DNA of 64,000 nucleotides from Burkholderia plantarii. Lineage in GTDB: Bacteria > Pseudomonadota > Gammaproteobacteria > Burkholderiales > Burkholderiaceae. Positions 34,432 through 42,513 of this stretch are shown here, in pieces. The notes beneath the pieces were generated by a model, which saw only the letters and a list, made by a program, of their open reading frames with translations, was not told the DNA's origin and ran no database searches. A program made the position numbers and the translations under genes. The stretch's first letter is position 1. Each line of letters opens with the position of its first letter. The stretch lies in the NCBI RefSeq assembly GCF_001411805.1, contig NZ_CP007213.1, positions 3,410,001 through 3,474,000 of the forward strand. Direction: 5' to 3'.

Positions 34432-36813
34432 TCATTCGGCGGCCTGGCGCTCCGCCGCGATCCTCGCACTCGCCACCACTACCTGCCCGAGCGCGATGCC
34501 GCCGTCGTTGGTCGGCACGTCACGATGCGCATGGACCTGGAAGCCCCGCTGCCGGAGCTCGACCAGCGCATTCACCAGCAAGAATTCGTTCAGGAACACG
34601 CCGCCGCTCAGCACCACCGTGTCGAGCCCGTGCCGGCCGCGCAGCCGCTCGCAGAGCGCCGCGATCGCCAGCACCAGGGTGGAGTGGAAGCGCCGGCTGA
34701 TGACGGCCGGCTCGACGCCGTCGGCCACGTCGGCGAACACCTGCCGCACGATCGGCCGGTAGTCGAGTTCGATCGGCGCGTCGGGCGGCGACTCCAGCAG
34801 CCAGGCATACGGCTCCCCCATCGCGGTGTCGCGCCCCAGCAGCCCCTCGAACTCGATCGGGCCGTGCGCCTCGTATTCGGCCCGCGAGCACACGCCCGCC
34901 AGCGCCGCGACGCCGTCGAACAGCCGCCCCATGCTGGAGGCGCGCGTCACGTTGATGCCCTTGCGCCACATGGTGCCGTAGACGTGCCGGACCTCGTCGC
35001 CGAGCGCCGCGAGCGCCGGCACGCGGGCCAGCACGCTCGCATCGCCGTCGAACGATTCGAGCGCCAGCGCGAGCGCCGTGCGCACCGGCTCATGCACGGC
35101 CTTGTCGCCGCCGAGCAGCGACAGGTAGCGCAGGTGGCCGGCGCGCTGCACCTCGCGCGCGTCGCCGACGAAGAACTCGCCGCCCCAGATCGTGCCGTCA
35201 AGGCCGTAGCCGGCGCCGTCGAGGATCACGCCGATCGCCGGCCCGTCGATGCCGTTGTCGGCGAGGCAGGCGGCCATGTGCGCATGGTGATGCTGGACCT
35301 GCCGGCGCGCGGTATGCGTGTCCGACGCCGCACGCGTGGAGCGGAACGACGGATGCAGGTCGCAGGCCGCCACGGCGGGCTTGACGCGGTACAGCTCGGC
35401 CAGATGCGAGGCGATCGCCTGGTGCGAGCGGAACGTGTCGTCGTTGCCGAGATCGCCGATGTGCTGGCTCACGTAGATGCGCTCGCGATCGGCCAGCGCG
35501 ACGGTGGTCTTCAGCTCCGCGCCGTAGGCCACCACCGGCGCCAGGGTCCGGCCGGCCTCGATCGCGTAGGGCGCGAAGCCGCGCGCGCGGCGCAGGAAGC
35601 TGACCTGCGGCTCGGCGAGCCGCGCGTCGTCCGAGCAGCGGATCACCGAGTCGTCGATGCGGATCGCGATGTCGCGATCGTTGAGCAGCACGCGGTCGCA
35701 CACCTCGAACAGGCTCGCGAGCGCGTCCTCGTTGCGATAGACGATCGGCGAGCCCGACACGTTGCCGCTCGTCATCACGAGCGCCGGCAGGTCGGGCTCG
35801 GACAGCAGCAGGTAATGCAGCGGCGCGGACGGCAGCATCACGCCGAGGTTCGGATTGCGCGGCGCGACGTTGGCGGCGATATCGCCGCCGTCGTGCTTGC
35901 GCAGCAGCACGATCGGCCGGCCCGGCGCGCGCAGCCACTGCGCCTCCAGCTCGCTGCAGGCGGCTCGCTCGCGGATCGCCTCGATCGACGCCAGCATCAG
36001 CGCGAACGGCTTCGAGTTGCGCCGCTTGCGCTCGCGTAGCCGCGCCACCGCCGCCGCGTTGCGCGCGTCCACCACCAGATGGAAGCCGCCGACGCTCTTC
36101 ACCGCCACGCACAGCCCCGCGCGCAGCGCATCGAGCGTCGCGCGCAGCGCCGTGTCGCCGCCCGCCACCCGGCCGTCGGCGTCGTGCAGCGCGAGCTGCG
36201 GCCCGCACACCGGGCACGCGTTCGGCTGCGCGTGATAGCGGCGGTCCGCCGGATCGCGGTACTCGGTCTCGCAGGCCGGGCACATCGCGAACGCGCGCAT
36301 CGTGGTGTTGTCGCGATCGTAGGGGATCGCCTCGATCAGCGAGAAGCGCGGCCCGCAGTTGGTGCAGTTGATGAACGGATAGCGGTAGCGCCGGTCGGCC
36401 GGATCCGTCAGCTCGGCCAGGCACGCCTCGCAGACGTGCGAATCGGCCGGCAGCTGCGCGAGATGGCTGCCGCTGCGCTCGCTGTCGCGGATCGCGAAGC
36501 CCTCGGCCGCGTCATGCAGCGGCTCGACGCCCTGCGAGCGCAGTGCGCCGATGCGCGCGAGCGGCGGCAGCTCCTCGCGCAGCGCGGCGGAGAAATCGGC
36601 CAGCGCGGTGGCGCTGCCCTCCACCTCGATCAGCACGCCGTCGGCATCGTTGAGCACCCAGCCGCGCAGCGCGCGCGCCAGCGCGATGCGATAGACGAAC
36701 GGCCGGAAGCCGACGCCCTGCACCACGCCGGTGACGCGGATGCGCCGGCGCAGCGGCGCACCCGCCTCGGCGCGCCCGTCCGGCGCGACGGTCCCCGCCT
36801 CGGCGCTCAGCAT
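34432..36813 (-). CDS. hypF: Carbamoyltransferase HypF
   Basis: A 793-residue protein with all HypF domains. Acylphosphatase: VTGVVQGVGFRPFVYRIA. Zinc fingers: two pairs of CxxC (CEACL and CTNCG; CPACE and CPVCG). YrdC-like domain: KSVGGFHLVVDARNAAAVAR, RERKRRNSKPFALM. Kae1-like carbamoyltransferase: VQHHHAHMAACLADN, GLDGTIWGGEF, SSMGRLFDGVAAL, LSGGVFLNEF. No key residue appears lost. HypF turns carbamoyl phosphate and ATP into carbamoyl-adenylate and loads the HypE cysteine. Its start overlaps the hypE stop by seven bases. No hydrogenase gene is present, so its product must serve another acceptor. Confidence 0.96.
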   Translation of the reverse strand: MLSAEAGTVAPDGRAEAGAPLRRRIRVTGVVQGVGFRPFVYRIALARALRGWVLNDADGVLIEVEGSATALADFSAALREELPPLARIGALRSQGVEPLHDAAEGFAIRDSERSGSHLAQLPADSHVCEACLAELTDPADRRYRYPFINCTNCGPRFSLIEAIPYDRDNTTMRAFAMCPACETEYRDPADRRYHAQPNACPVCGPQLALHDADGRVAGGDTALRATLDALRAGLCVAVKSVGGFHLVVDARNAAAVARLRERKRRNSKPFALMLASIEAIRERAACSELEAQWLRAPGRPIVLLRKHDGGDIAANVAPRNPNLGVMLPSAPLHYLLLSEPDLPALVMTSGNVSGSPIVYRNEDALASLFEVCDRVLLNDRDIAIRIDDSVIRCSDDARLAEPQVSFLRRARGFAPYAIEAGRTLAPVVAYGAELKTTVALADRERIYVSQHIGDLGNDDTFRSHQAIASHLAELYRVKPAVAACDLHPSFRSTRAASDTHTARRQVQHHHAHMAACLADNGIDGPAIGVILDGAGYGLDGTIWGGEFFVGDAREVQRAGHLRYLSLLGGDKAVHEPVRTALALALESFDGDASVLARVPALAALGDEVRHVYGTMWRKGINVTRASSMGRLFDGVAALAGVCSRAEYEAHGPIEFEGLLGRDTAMGEPYAWLLESPPDAPIELDYRPIVRQVFADVADGVEPAVISRRFHSTLVLAIAALCERLRGRHGLDTVVLSGGVFLNEFLLVNALVELRQRGFQVHAHRDVPTNDGGIALGQVVVASARIAAERQAAE

Positions 36814-37832
36814 AGACGCGGCAGCTCGGCGCCGACCAGTTCCTCGATCTCGCGCGCCTGCCCGTTGCGGCCCACCATCACCACCGCGCGGCCGCCCGAT
36901 TCGCGCACCTGGCCGATCTCCACCGCCTGCTTGCCGTAGGGGTGCTCGCGCAGCACGCTCAACACCTGCCCGGCGTGCTCGGGCGCCACGAACAGGCACA
37001 GGCAGCCTTCGTTGGCCATGTTGATCGGATCGATGCCGAGCATGTCGGCGGCCATCGCCGTCTCCGCCTGGATCGGCAGGTCGGCTTCGCGGATCTCGAG
37101 CGTCGCGCCGAGCGCGGACGCGTATTCGTGCATCACCGCCGACAGGCCGCCGCGCGTGACGTCGCGCACCGAGCGCACCGCGCCTTCGGGCAGCGCGTCG
37201 AACAGCTGCTGCAGCATGCCGTTGAGCGGCGCGCAGTCGCTCAGCACGCGGGTCTCGAAGCCGAGCCCCTCGCGGATCGACAGCAGGTGGATGGTGTGAT
37301 TGCCGATCCAGCCGCTCAGGATCACGCGGTCGCCGGGCCGCACCTGCTTCATGCGCAGCGGCGCGCGCTTGACGATGCCGATGCCCGCCGTGTTGATGAA
37401 GATCTGGTCCGCCTCGCCCTTGCCCACCACCTTCGTGTCGCCGGCGACGATCTTCACGTTCGCCTCGCGCGCGGTGTCGCGGATCGATTCCAGCACCCGC
37501 ACCAGCGTGCTGAACGGCAGCCCCGCCTCCAGGATCAGCGCGAGCGAGAGGAACTTCGGCGTGGCCCCGACCACCGCCAGATCGTTGACGGTGCCGCACA
37601 CCGCGATCTTGCCGATGTCGCCGTTGCCGAACAGCGGCGGGTTGACGACGAACGAATCGGTCGTCATCGCGAGGCGTCCGCCCTCGATGTCGAGCAGCGC
37701 GCTGTCCTCCATTTCGCCGAGATAGGTATCGCCCAGCACCGAGACGATCATTTCCACCAGCTCGCGGCTCAGTTTTGCGCCCGTGCCATGGTCCAGCACG
37801 ACTTCCGAACGCGACAGATCATTGATGTTCAT
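36807..37832 (-). CDS. hypE: Carbamoyl-dehydratase HypE
   Basis: A 341-residue AIR-synthase-like protein. FGNGDIGKIAVCGTVNDLAV and KIVAGDTKVVGKG are the ATP-site motifs, RDVTRGGLSAVMHEYA the core signature. The C-terminus ends exactly in PRLC, matching the PRIC tail whose Cys is carbamoylated by HypF and then dehydrated to thiocyanate. Length and tail indicate a functional enzyme. In hydrogenase maturation the cyano group passes to HypC-HypD; neither is here. In this cluster the receiving molecule is unknown. Confidence 0.96.
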   Translation of the reverse strand: MNINDLSRSEVVLDHGTGAKLSRELVEMIVSVLGDTYLGEMEDSALLDIEGGRLAMTTDSFVVNPPLFGNGDIGKIAVCGTVNDLAVVGATPKFLSLALILEAGLPFSTLVRVLESIRDTAREANVKIVAGDTKVVGKGEADQIFINTAGIGIVKRAPLRMKQVRPGDRVILSGWIGNHTIHLLSIREGLGFETRVLSDCAPLNGMLQQLFDALPEGAVRSVRDVTRGGLSAVMHEYASALGATLEIREADLPIQAETAMAADMLGIDPINMANEGCLCLFVAPEHAGQVLSVLREHPYGKQAVEIGQVRESGGRAVVMVGRNGQAREIEELVGAELPRLC

Positions 37833-37875
37833 AGAGTCTTCGACCGAGTTTCTTGGGGGTTGCCAGGGTTGAACC

Positions 37876-37906
37876 GCCGGCCGCGCGCGGAATGCCCGCG
37901 GCCGGC
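37876..37906 (-). other. Stable hairpin upstream of hypE
   Basis: A perfect 10-base G+C stem (arms 37876-37885 and 37897-37906, 11-base loop) lies between the hydrolase stop and hypE, in the largest gap of this otherwise tight operon. It has no T run. It could protect a processed mRNA end or tune hypEF expression; both are inference. Confidence 0.45.
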
Positions 37907-37913
37907 GCGCGCC

Positions 37914-38501
37914 TCACGGCGTCTTGATCGCCTTGCGCGGCAGATGGCCGAGTTCGTCAATGGTGCGCAGCACCTCGGACGAGTCGGTCACGGTCGCGCA
38001 ATAGCCGTCGAGCCATTCGAGCGCGCGCTTCTTGTCGGCCTCCTGGGCCGACACCACGCAGTCGGACGGCACCCAGATGTTGTAGCCGCGGAAGAACGCG
38101 TCGGCGGCCGTGGTCTGCACGCAGATCTGCGTCTGCATGCCGGTCACCACCACCGTGTCGACGCCGCGCGACTGCAGGATGTCGTGCAGGTCCGTCTCGT
38201 AGAAGCCGCTGTCCTTGTTCTTCTCGACCACCAGGTCCGAATCGGCGAGGAATTCGGCGATGATCTGCGCGCCTTCGCTGCCCTTCGTCACCGGCAGGTA
38301 GCCGTTGTAGCGCTCGGCGTTCGCGTCGTCCTCGCGGTTGATCAGCTGCAGGTGGACGATTTCGCAGCCGCGCTCGCGCATGCCGTCGAGGAACTGGCGA
38401 AAGCCCGGTGTCGCGTCGGCCACCGCGCGAATCCGCTCGGGATTCTTGTTGACCAGTTCGTACTGCAAATCGTTAGTCAGGACCGCGATCTTGGTTGCCA
38501 T
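37914..38501 (-). CDS. Isochorismatase-like cysteine hydrolase
   Basis: A 195-residue cysteine hydrolase of the isochorismatase/nicotinamidase fold. The triad is visible: Asp11 in LTNDLQ, Lys in VEKNKDSGF and Cys in GMQTQICVQTTAADAF preceded by the cis-peptide-type VTG. AGGAAGG lies seven bases before ATG 38501; an ATG at 38507 overlaps the upstream stop as ATGA and would add two residues. Members hydrolyse amides, carbamoyl compounds or isochorismate. In a cluster with HypE/HypF an amide, ureido or nitrile-related substrate is plausible but unproven. Confidence 0.9.
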   Translation of the reverse strand: MATKIAVLTNDLQYELVNKNPERIRAVADATPGFRQFLDGMRERGCEIVHLQLINREDDANAERYNGYLPVTKGSEGAQIIAEFLADSDLVVEKNKDSGFYETDLHDILQSRGVDTVVVTGMQTQICVQTTAADAFFRGYNIWVPSDCVVSAQEADKKRALEWLDGYCATVTDSSEVLRTIDELGHLPRKAIKTP

Positions 38502-38503
38502 GT

Positions 38504-38977
38504 TCATACCTTCCTGTCGGAGAGTGGAGTGACGGCCGCGGCGTTGCGCAGCGCGGCGTCGTCGGTGGTGGGTGAGCCCGGGTGTTGCCTGATCGGGCCG
38601 CGATCGAGCTTCACGCGGCCGATCGTATAAACGATGCAGTAGACCGTGCCGAGCGAGGCGGCCGGCGCGATGGTGGCGGCGATGTGCGGGGTGCCGGCCA
38701 GCCAGTGCGCGAGCACCTGCACGCCGAGCATCCAGCCGATCGCGAGCAGCGCCGTGCGGGCGATGCGCGAGACGGGCGGCCCGGAGCGAAAGCGCGGCAC
38801 CAGCCATTCGATCAGCCGCGTCACGCAGTAGGTCATGCCGAAGCTGCACAGCCCCTGCACCACGGCCGAGCGCCCGGCGATCCACGGGCCGGCCGTATGG
38901 TTCGCATACGCGGCCCACGCGCCCTGCACGCACATCGCCGCTAGCGACGCGAGCAGGCTGCGGCGCGCCGCGCTCAC
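38504..38977 (-). CDS. Small integral membrane protein of unknown function
   Basis: A 157-residue protein with about four transmembrane helices (residues roughly 7-25, 36-57, 73-93 and 98-118) and a hydrophilic tail. The GTG start at 38977 overlaps the GNAT stop as GTGA, and its own stop lies within the start region of the hydrolase, so translation of the three genes is coupled. I do not recognise the family. Small size and helix number would fit an accessory transport or immunity-like component. Confidence 0.75.
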   Translation of the reverse strand: MSAARRSLLASLAAMCVQGAWAAYANHTAGPWIAGRSAVVQGLCSFGMTYCVTRLIEWLVPRFRSGPPVSRIARTALLAIGWMLGVQVLAHWLAGTPHIAATIAPAASLGTVYCIVYTIGRVKLDRGPIRQHPGSPTTDDAALRNAAAVTPLSDRKV

Positions 38978-39594
38978 GCGTCGCTCCGCTCGCCGGACAC
39001 GGCATCGAGTTCGAGCTCGCCGCGCGCGGACGGGCCGGGGCGATGCCAGAACGTGCCGGCGCGCTGCTGGTGCGCGATCACCTCGTCCACGTAGGCACGC
39101 AGGAAGTAGCCGGTGATCACGCGGCCGTTCACGCGCGCGTAGTCGTCGAGCCGGCCGTACTCGACGAAGCCGAGCCGGCGCCACAGCTGCTCGGCCTTGC
39201 CGTCGCTGCGCACGTCGATCACGATGATGTCGCAACCCATCTGCTTGACGCGTTCGAGCGCGAGCCGCCAGCCGTCGAGCACGAAGCGGCCGCGATAGGC
39301 CGGCTCGATCACGCAGCGCTTCATCTCGACGATGTGGCGCCGCGCCGGCAGCGACTGGCGCGCCAGGATCAGCATCCCGACGATCCTGCCGTCGGGCTCC
39401 TCGCGCGCGATCAGCAGCTGGGCGGCGTTCGCGCGCAGGTCGGCGTCGAGCGCCTCCATCATCGCGAGGCCGGCCGCCGTGGAGATCGGCTCGAAGAAGC
39501 CGAGCGTCGTCTCGCGCGTCGACACCGTGTTCATCAGGTCCACCAGCTCGGTCATGTCCTGTCGCGACAGCGACGCCGGCCATTCGAATTTCAT
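38974..39594 (-). CDS. GNAT-family acyltransferase
   Basis: A 206-residue protein. MKRCVIEPAYRGRFVLDGWR holds the acyl-CoA loop (R-G-R-F-V in place of the usual Q/R-x-x-G-x-G/A), and LWRRLGFVEYGRLDDYA the conserved end of the GNAT fold. An N-terminal helical extension of about 60 residues precedes the fold. It starts at ATG 39594 after the HDO gene and is coupled to the membrane protein. Within the cluster it may acylate the amine made by the aminotransferase, either as a protective group or a biosynthetic step. Confidence 0.8.
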   Translation of the reverse strand: MKFEWPASLSRQDMTELVDLMNTVSTRETTLGFFEPISTAAGLAMMEALDADLRANAAQLLIAREEPDGRIVGMLILARQSLPARRHIVEMKRCVIEPAYRGRFVLDGWRLALERVKQMGCDIIVIDVRSDGKAEQLWRRLGFVEYGRLDDYARVNGRVITGYFLRAYVDEVIAHQQRAGTFWHRPGPSARGELELDAVSGERSDA

Positions 39595-39673
39595 CGCAGC
39601 CTCACGCAATGCATCTCGGGATAGGGAATCGTGCCGCGCGCCCGCGCGTGCGGCACGGCGAGCCGCGTCACGC

Positions 39674-40471
39674 TCAAGCAAGCGCCTTGCTGGTCTCGGC
39701 CGCCACGGTCAGCGCCGCGACCGGAGCGGTCATCGCCGCCTCCAGCGGGTTCGGTGCCGGCACGCGCACGCTGCGCGCCACTTCGACGAAGTAGGACACG
39801 AACAGCGCGTTGATCTTGACCAGGTGCTCGATGAAGCGCGCTTCGTCGGCCGGGCCCTTGATGGTGCGCATGATCATGTTCCAGACCATGTTGACGTGAT
39901 CGTCCTCGAGATCCTGCGCCAGATGGCGGCGCGCGCCCTTGGTCAGTTCCTTGCCGAGATGCACTTCCATGCTGTCGAGCCAGTCCGGCTGCGTGCGGCC
40001 GGCGACGTACTCGAGATAGAAGCCGCTGACCATCGACGCGAGCGGGCCTTCGGTGGCCATCGTGTAGTAGAAATAGCCGTTCAGCAGCTCGGTGGCGAAG
40101 GTCGGCCGCGTGGCGTAGATCTCCTCGTCGGTCATCCCCACTTCGTGCAGGTCGCGCGCGAACATCCGGTCGTGGCGGCCTTCCTCCGCGCCGTACAGGC
40201 CCCACTCCTTGCACAGCTGCGGATCGCGCGAGGCCCAGTAGTTGGCGATCAGCGGATCGACCGCGCGCTTCAGCGAGATGCGCAGGATCGTCTCGACGTT
40301 GTGCCGCTTGTACATGCCCATGTCGAAGGAGTCGGACTTCAGCATGTCCTCGGCCTTTTCGATCTTTTCGTAGAACGCGGCCTCGAACTGCCCGAGCATC
40401 GCATCGATCTTCGCGCGGAATTCCGGGTTCAGCAGATTGCTGTAGGTATTGAACGACGAGCTGGACGGCAT
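39674..40471 (-). CDS. Haem-oxygenase-like diiron oxidase/oxygenase (HDO)
   Basis: A 265-residue all-helical protein with the HDO metal-site pattern: Glu97 and His100 in GAEEGRHDRMF, Glu154 in FYLEYVAG, then His183, Asp187 and His192 in RHLAQDLEDDHVNMVW. This six-ligand set is that of the UndA/BesC/SznF type of non-haem diiron enzymes, which do N-oxygenation, C-C cleavage or desaturation on amine and fatty-acid substrates. It is 43 bases after the GFA gene and 79 before the GNAT. No AurF-like or ferredoxin partner is seen. Fold assignment is from motifs only. Confidence 0.78.
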   Translation of the reverse strand: MPSSSSFNTYSNLLNPEFRAKIDAMLGQFEAAFYEKIEKAEDMLKSDSFDMGMYKRHNVETILRISLKRAVDPLIANYWASRDPQLCKEWGLYGAEEGRHDRMFARDLHEVGMTDEEIYATRPTFATELLNGYFYYTMATEGPLASMVSGFYLEYVAGRTQPDWLDSMEVHLGKELTKGARRHLAQDLEDDHVNMVWNMIMRTIKGPADEARFIEHLVKINALFVSYFVEVARSVRVPAPNPLEAAMTAPVAALTVAAETSKALA

Positions 40472-40514
40472 CTGAATCTCTCCTGTGGGTAGTGGGCTGC
40501 TGGGTCGGAAAACA

Positions 40515-40901
40515 TCAAGGCATCGCCGCGTGACGCGGCAGGTCGTCCTTCACGTCGAACCACGGGATGCGCGCCGCATCGAAGCCGTGGAACGTGGGGA
40601 CCACGTCCGCCGCGTCGTCGAGCGTGCCGAGCAGGATCTCGATCTGGTCGGCGCGCGTGTCGAACGCGAAGAACAGGCTCGATCCGCAGGTGCCGCAGAA
40701 CTGGCGGATGCCGTGCCGCGACGAGCGGTACTCACGCGGCTCGCCTTCCACCACGAGCGTCTCGCGCGCCACCAGCGCGGCGGCGAACACCGGCGCGCCA
40801 GTGAAGCGGCGGCATTGCGAGCAATGGCAGTAGCTGACGCGCGACGGGGTTCCCGTGAAGCGGTAGCGCACCGCGCCGCACAAACATCCTCCGGTGAGCA
40901 T
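40515..40901 (-). CDS. GFA/CENP-V-domain zinc protein
   Basis: A 128-residue glutathione-dependent formaldehyde-activating-enzyme-like protein. Zinc-binding cysteines appear in GGCLCGAVRY, YCHCSQCRRFTG and FCGTCGSSLFF. Members bind glutathione or other thiol adducts; some catalyse S-hydroxymethylglutathione formation, most are uncharacterised. The start is seven bases after the EamA stop, indicating one transcript. In this setting it might scavenge formaldehyde or a reactive carbonyl released by the HDO, which is speculation. Confidence 0.9.
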   Translation of the reverse strand: MLTGGCLCGAVRYRFTGTPSRVSYCHCSQCRRFTGAPVFAAALVARETLVVEGEPREYRSSRHGIRQFCGTCGSSLFFAFDTRADQIEILLGTLDDAADVVPTFHGFDAARIPWFDVKDDLPRHAAMP

Positions 40902-40908
40902 GGCGGCC

Positions 40909-41808
40909 TCAGCGCGGCGTGGTCTGCGGCGCGGCGGCCGCCGCGCGCCGGCCGAACGGCAGGCCGAACAGGTTGATCAGCAGGCCCGCGATCACGAACA
41001 CCACGGCCACCACCTTGATGAGCGTGAGCTCCTCGTGGAAGATCACCATCGAGCTGAGCATGCCGAAGATCGGCACCAGCAGCGTGAGCGGCGCGACCAG
41101 CGAGGTCTTGTACTTGCGCAGCAGGATGTTCCAGATCGAATAGCCGAACAGCGTGGTCGGATAGACCAGATAGGCCACGGCGCCGGCGCCGCTCCAGCCG
41201 ATGTTGCGCAGGTCGGCGGCCACGTGCGCGGAGCCGTTCACGGCCAGCGCGACCGCGAACAGCGGCAGCGGCGGCACCAGGCTCGACCACACCATGAAGC
41301 CGAGCATGTCGGTGGCGCCCGACTTCTTGACGATGATGTTGGCGACGCCCCACGACGCGGCGGCACCCACCACCAGCAGCACCGCGAGCAGGTTGCTCGC
41401 GCCGCCGCCCACCTTGGCGATGGCGACCACGCCGATGAACGCGAGCACCATGCCGGCCAGCTGCCGGACCTTGACGCGCTCGCGCAGCGCGATCGCGCCG
41501 AAGCAGATCGTGAAGAACACCTGCAGCTGCAGCACCACCGACGCGAGGCCCGCCGTCAGTCCCTCGCGGATCCCGAGGAACAGCAGGCCGAACTGCAGCG
41601 CGCCGAGGATCAGGCCGTACCAGAACACGTACTTGAACGGCACGGTGGGACGCTTGAACACCAGCACCCAGGGTAGCGCGCAGAACACGAAGCGCAGCGC
41701 GGCGAGCAGGAACGGATCGAACGAGCCGAGGCCGATCTTGATCACCGAAAAATTGATGCCCCACAGCGCGGTTACCAGCAGCGCAAGCGCCAGGTCCCTG
41801 ATCTTCAT
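40909..41808 (-). CDS. EamA/DMT-family exporter, first clear gene of the hypEF cluster
   Basis: A 299-residue transporter with ten helices in two EamA repeats. LVTALWGINFSVIKIGLG is the first-helix signature, and GMVLAFIGVVAI and VVFVIAGLLINLFG end the repeats. ATG 41808 has GGGAGG upstream. It resembles YdcZ/RhaT-like amino-acid and metabolite exporters of the ACS-type EamA group. As the lead gene of the minus-strand run it is a good candidate to export the cluster product. Confidence 0.92.
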   Translation of the reverse strand: MKIRDLALALLVTALWGINFSVIKIGLGSFDPFLLAALRFVFCALPWVLVFKRPTVPFKYVFWYGLILGALQFGLLFLGIREGLTAGLASVVLQLQVFFTICFGAIALRERVKVRQLAGMVLAFIGVVAIAKVGGGASNLLAVLLVVGAAASWGVANIIVKKSGATDMLGFMVWSSLVPPLPLFAVALAVNGSAHVAADLRNIGWSGAGAVAYLVYPTTLFGYSIWNILLRKYKTSLVAPLTLLVPIFGMLSSMVIFHEELTLIKVVAVVFVIAGLLINLFGLPFGRRAAAAAPQTTPR

Positions 41809-42171
41809 ACCGCCTCCCAGTTATCAAATAATTTAATGCGGCCGTCAGCAGCCGCGTTGTTATCCCGGTGGCGCCGCCCGCCCTCACGGGCGGCGTCCCG
41901 TTTCACTCGCGGATCGACACGAATCGTGGCGCCACGATCCGCAGTCATCGCGCTTGGCCGGCACGATCGAGGCATCGAGGCGCCCCGTGTTGAACGCGAT
42001 CCCGTCGTACCCGTCCGGCGGCGCCGGATCGGCGATCACGCGCATCGCGGCGCCGCCGCGACTACCGGAAAATTCAGCGCCGCGGATCCGGCGCGGCATC
42101 GCCTTCGCACCCCGCGCCACCTGCTCGGATTGCCTTCGGCGTCGTGCTCGTGCTCGCGGCACGGCCCGCCG

Positions 42172-42414
42172 TCATGCTCGGGGCGCCGCGAATTCGCGAG
42201 AGCCGTCCTCCCGCATGCCGATGCCGAGCGGGCGCGCCGAGCCGTTCGAAGTGTTCTCGCCCGCCGTAAAACCCAGGCGGGACGTGCGATACGGATTATC
42301 GAATGCGAAATCGGAATGGGGCAGATCGAAGATATTGGCAATCGTTTTCGCCAGCCTGCTTTTGCGCTGTTGGTTGGCGGATCGCTTTGCAACCGCTCCT
42401 ACAATATCGCTCAT
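42172..42414 (-). CDS. Possible small protein upstream of the hypEF cluster
   Basis: An 80-codon frame starts at ATG 42414 (or the adjacent 42417) behind GGAAAAG, and is AT-richer than its surroundings at the start. It reads MSDIVGAVAKRSANQQRKSR and later DLPHSDFAFDNPYRTSRLGF. The amino-acid mix looks protein-like, but I recognise no family. It is co-oriented with the cluster and divergent from LysR. The 363 bases between it and the EamA gene (41809-42171) hold no supportable gene; the same frame reopens there and may be a decayed continuation. Treat as tentative. Confidence 0.35.
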   Translation of the reverse strand: MSDIVGAVAKRSANQQRKSRLAKTIANIFDLPHSDFAFDNPYRTSRLGFTAGENTSNGSARPLGIGMREDGSREFAAPRA

Positions 42415-42475
42415 CACTTTTCCATTTTTTTGATCACTGCCATGGCCCGTTTCAAGTATGGAGCATGTCTAAAAA

Positions 42476-42484
42476 TGCGATAAT
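42476..42484 (+). promoter_or_regulatory. Extended -10 element of the LysR gene
   Basis: TGCGATAAT (TGn plus GATAAT) lies 30 bases before ATG 42514 in an AT-rich stretch. No -35 at the right spacing is clear, as is common with extended -10 promoters. Confidence 0.45.
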
Positions 42485-42513
42485 CCTCACCTGCGGAACA
42501 AAATCTATTCCCC

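Noticed and set aside
34432..37599. Single 1055-codon frame that could suggest a HypE-HypF fusion
   Set aside because: The extra N-terminal part is hypE read out of frame. hypE has its own frame with a conserved PRLC end, and hypF starts at 36813.
30443..41808. A [NiFe] hydrogenase maturation locus
   Set aside because: Only hypE and hypF are present; no hypA-D, structural subunits or maturation protease could be found, and the neighbours are biosynthetic and transport types.
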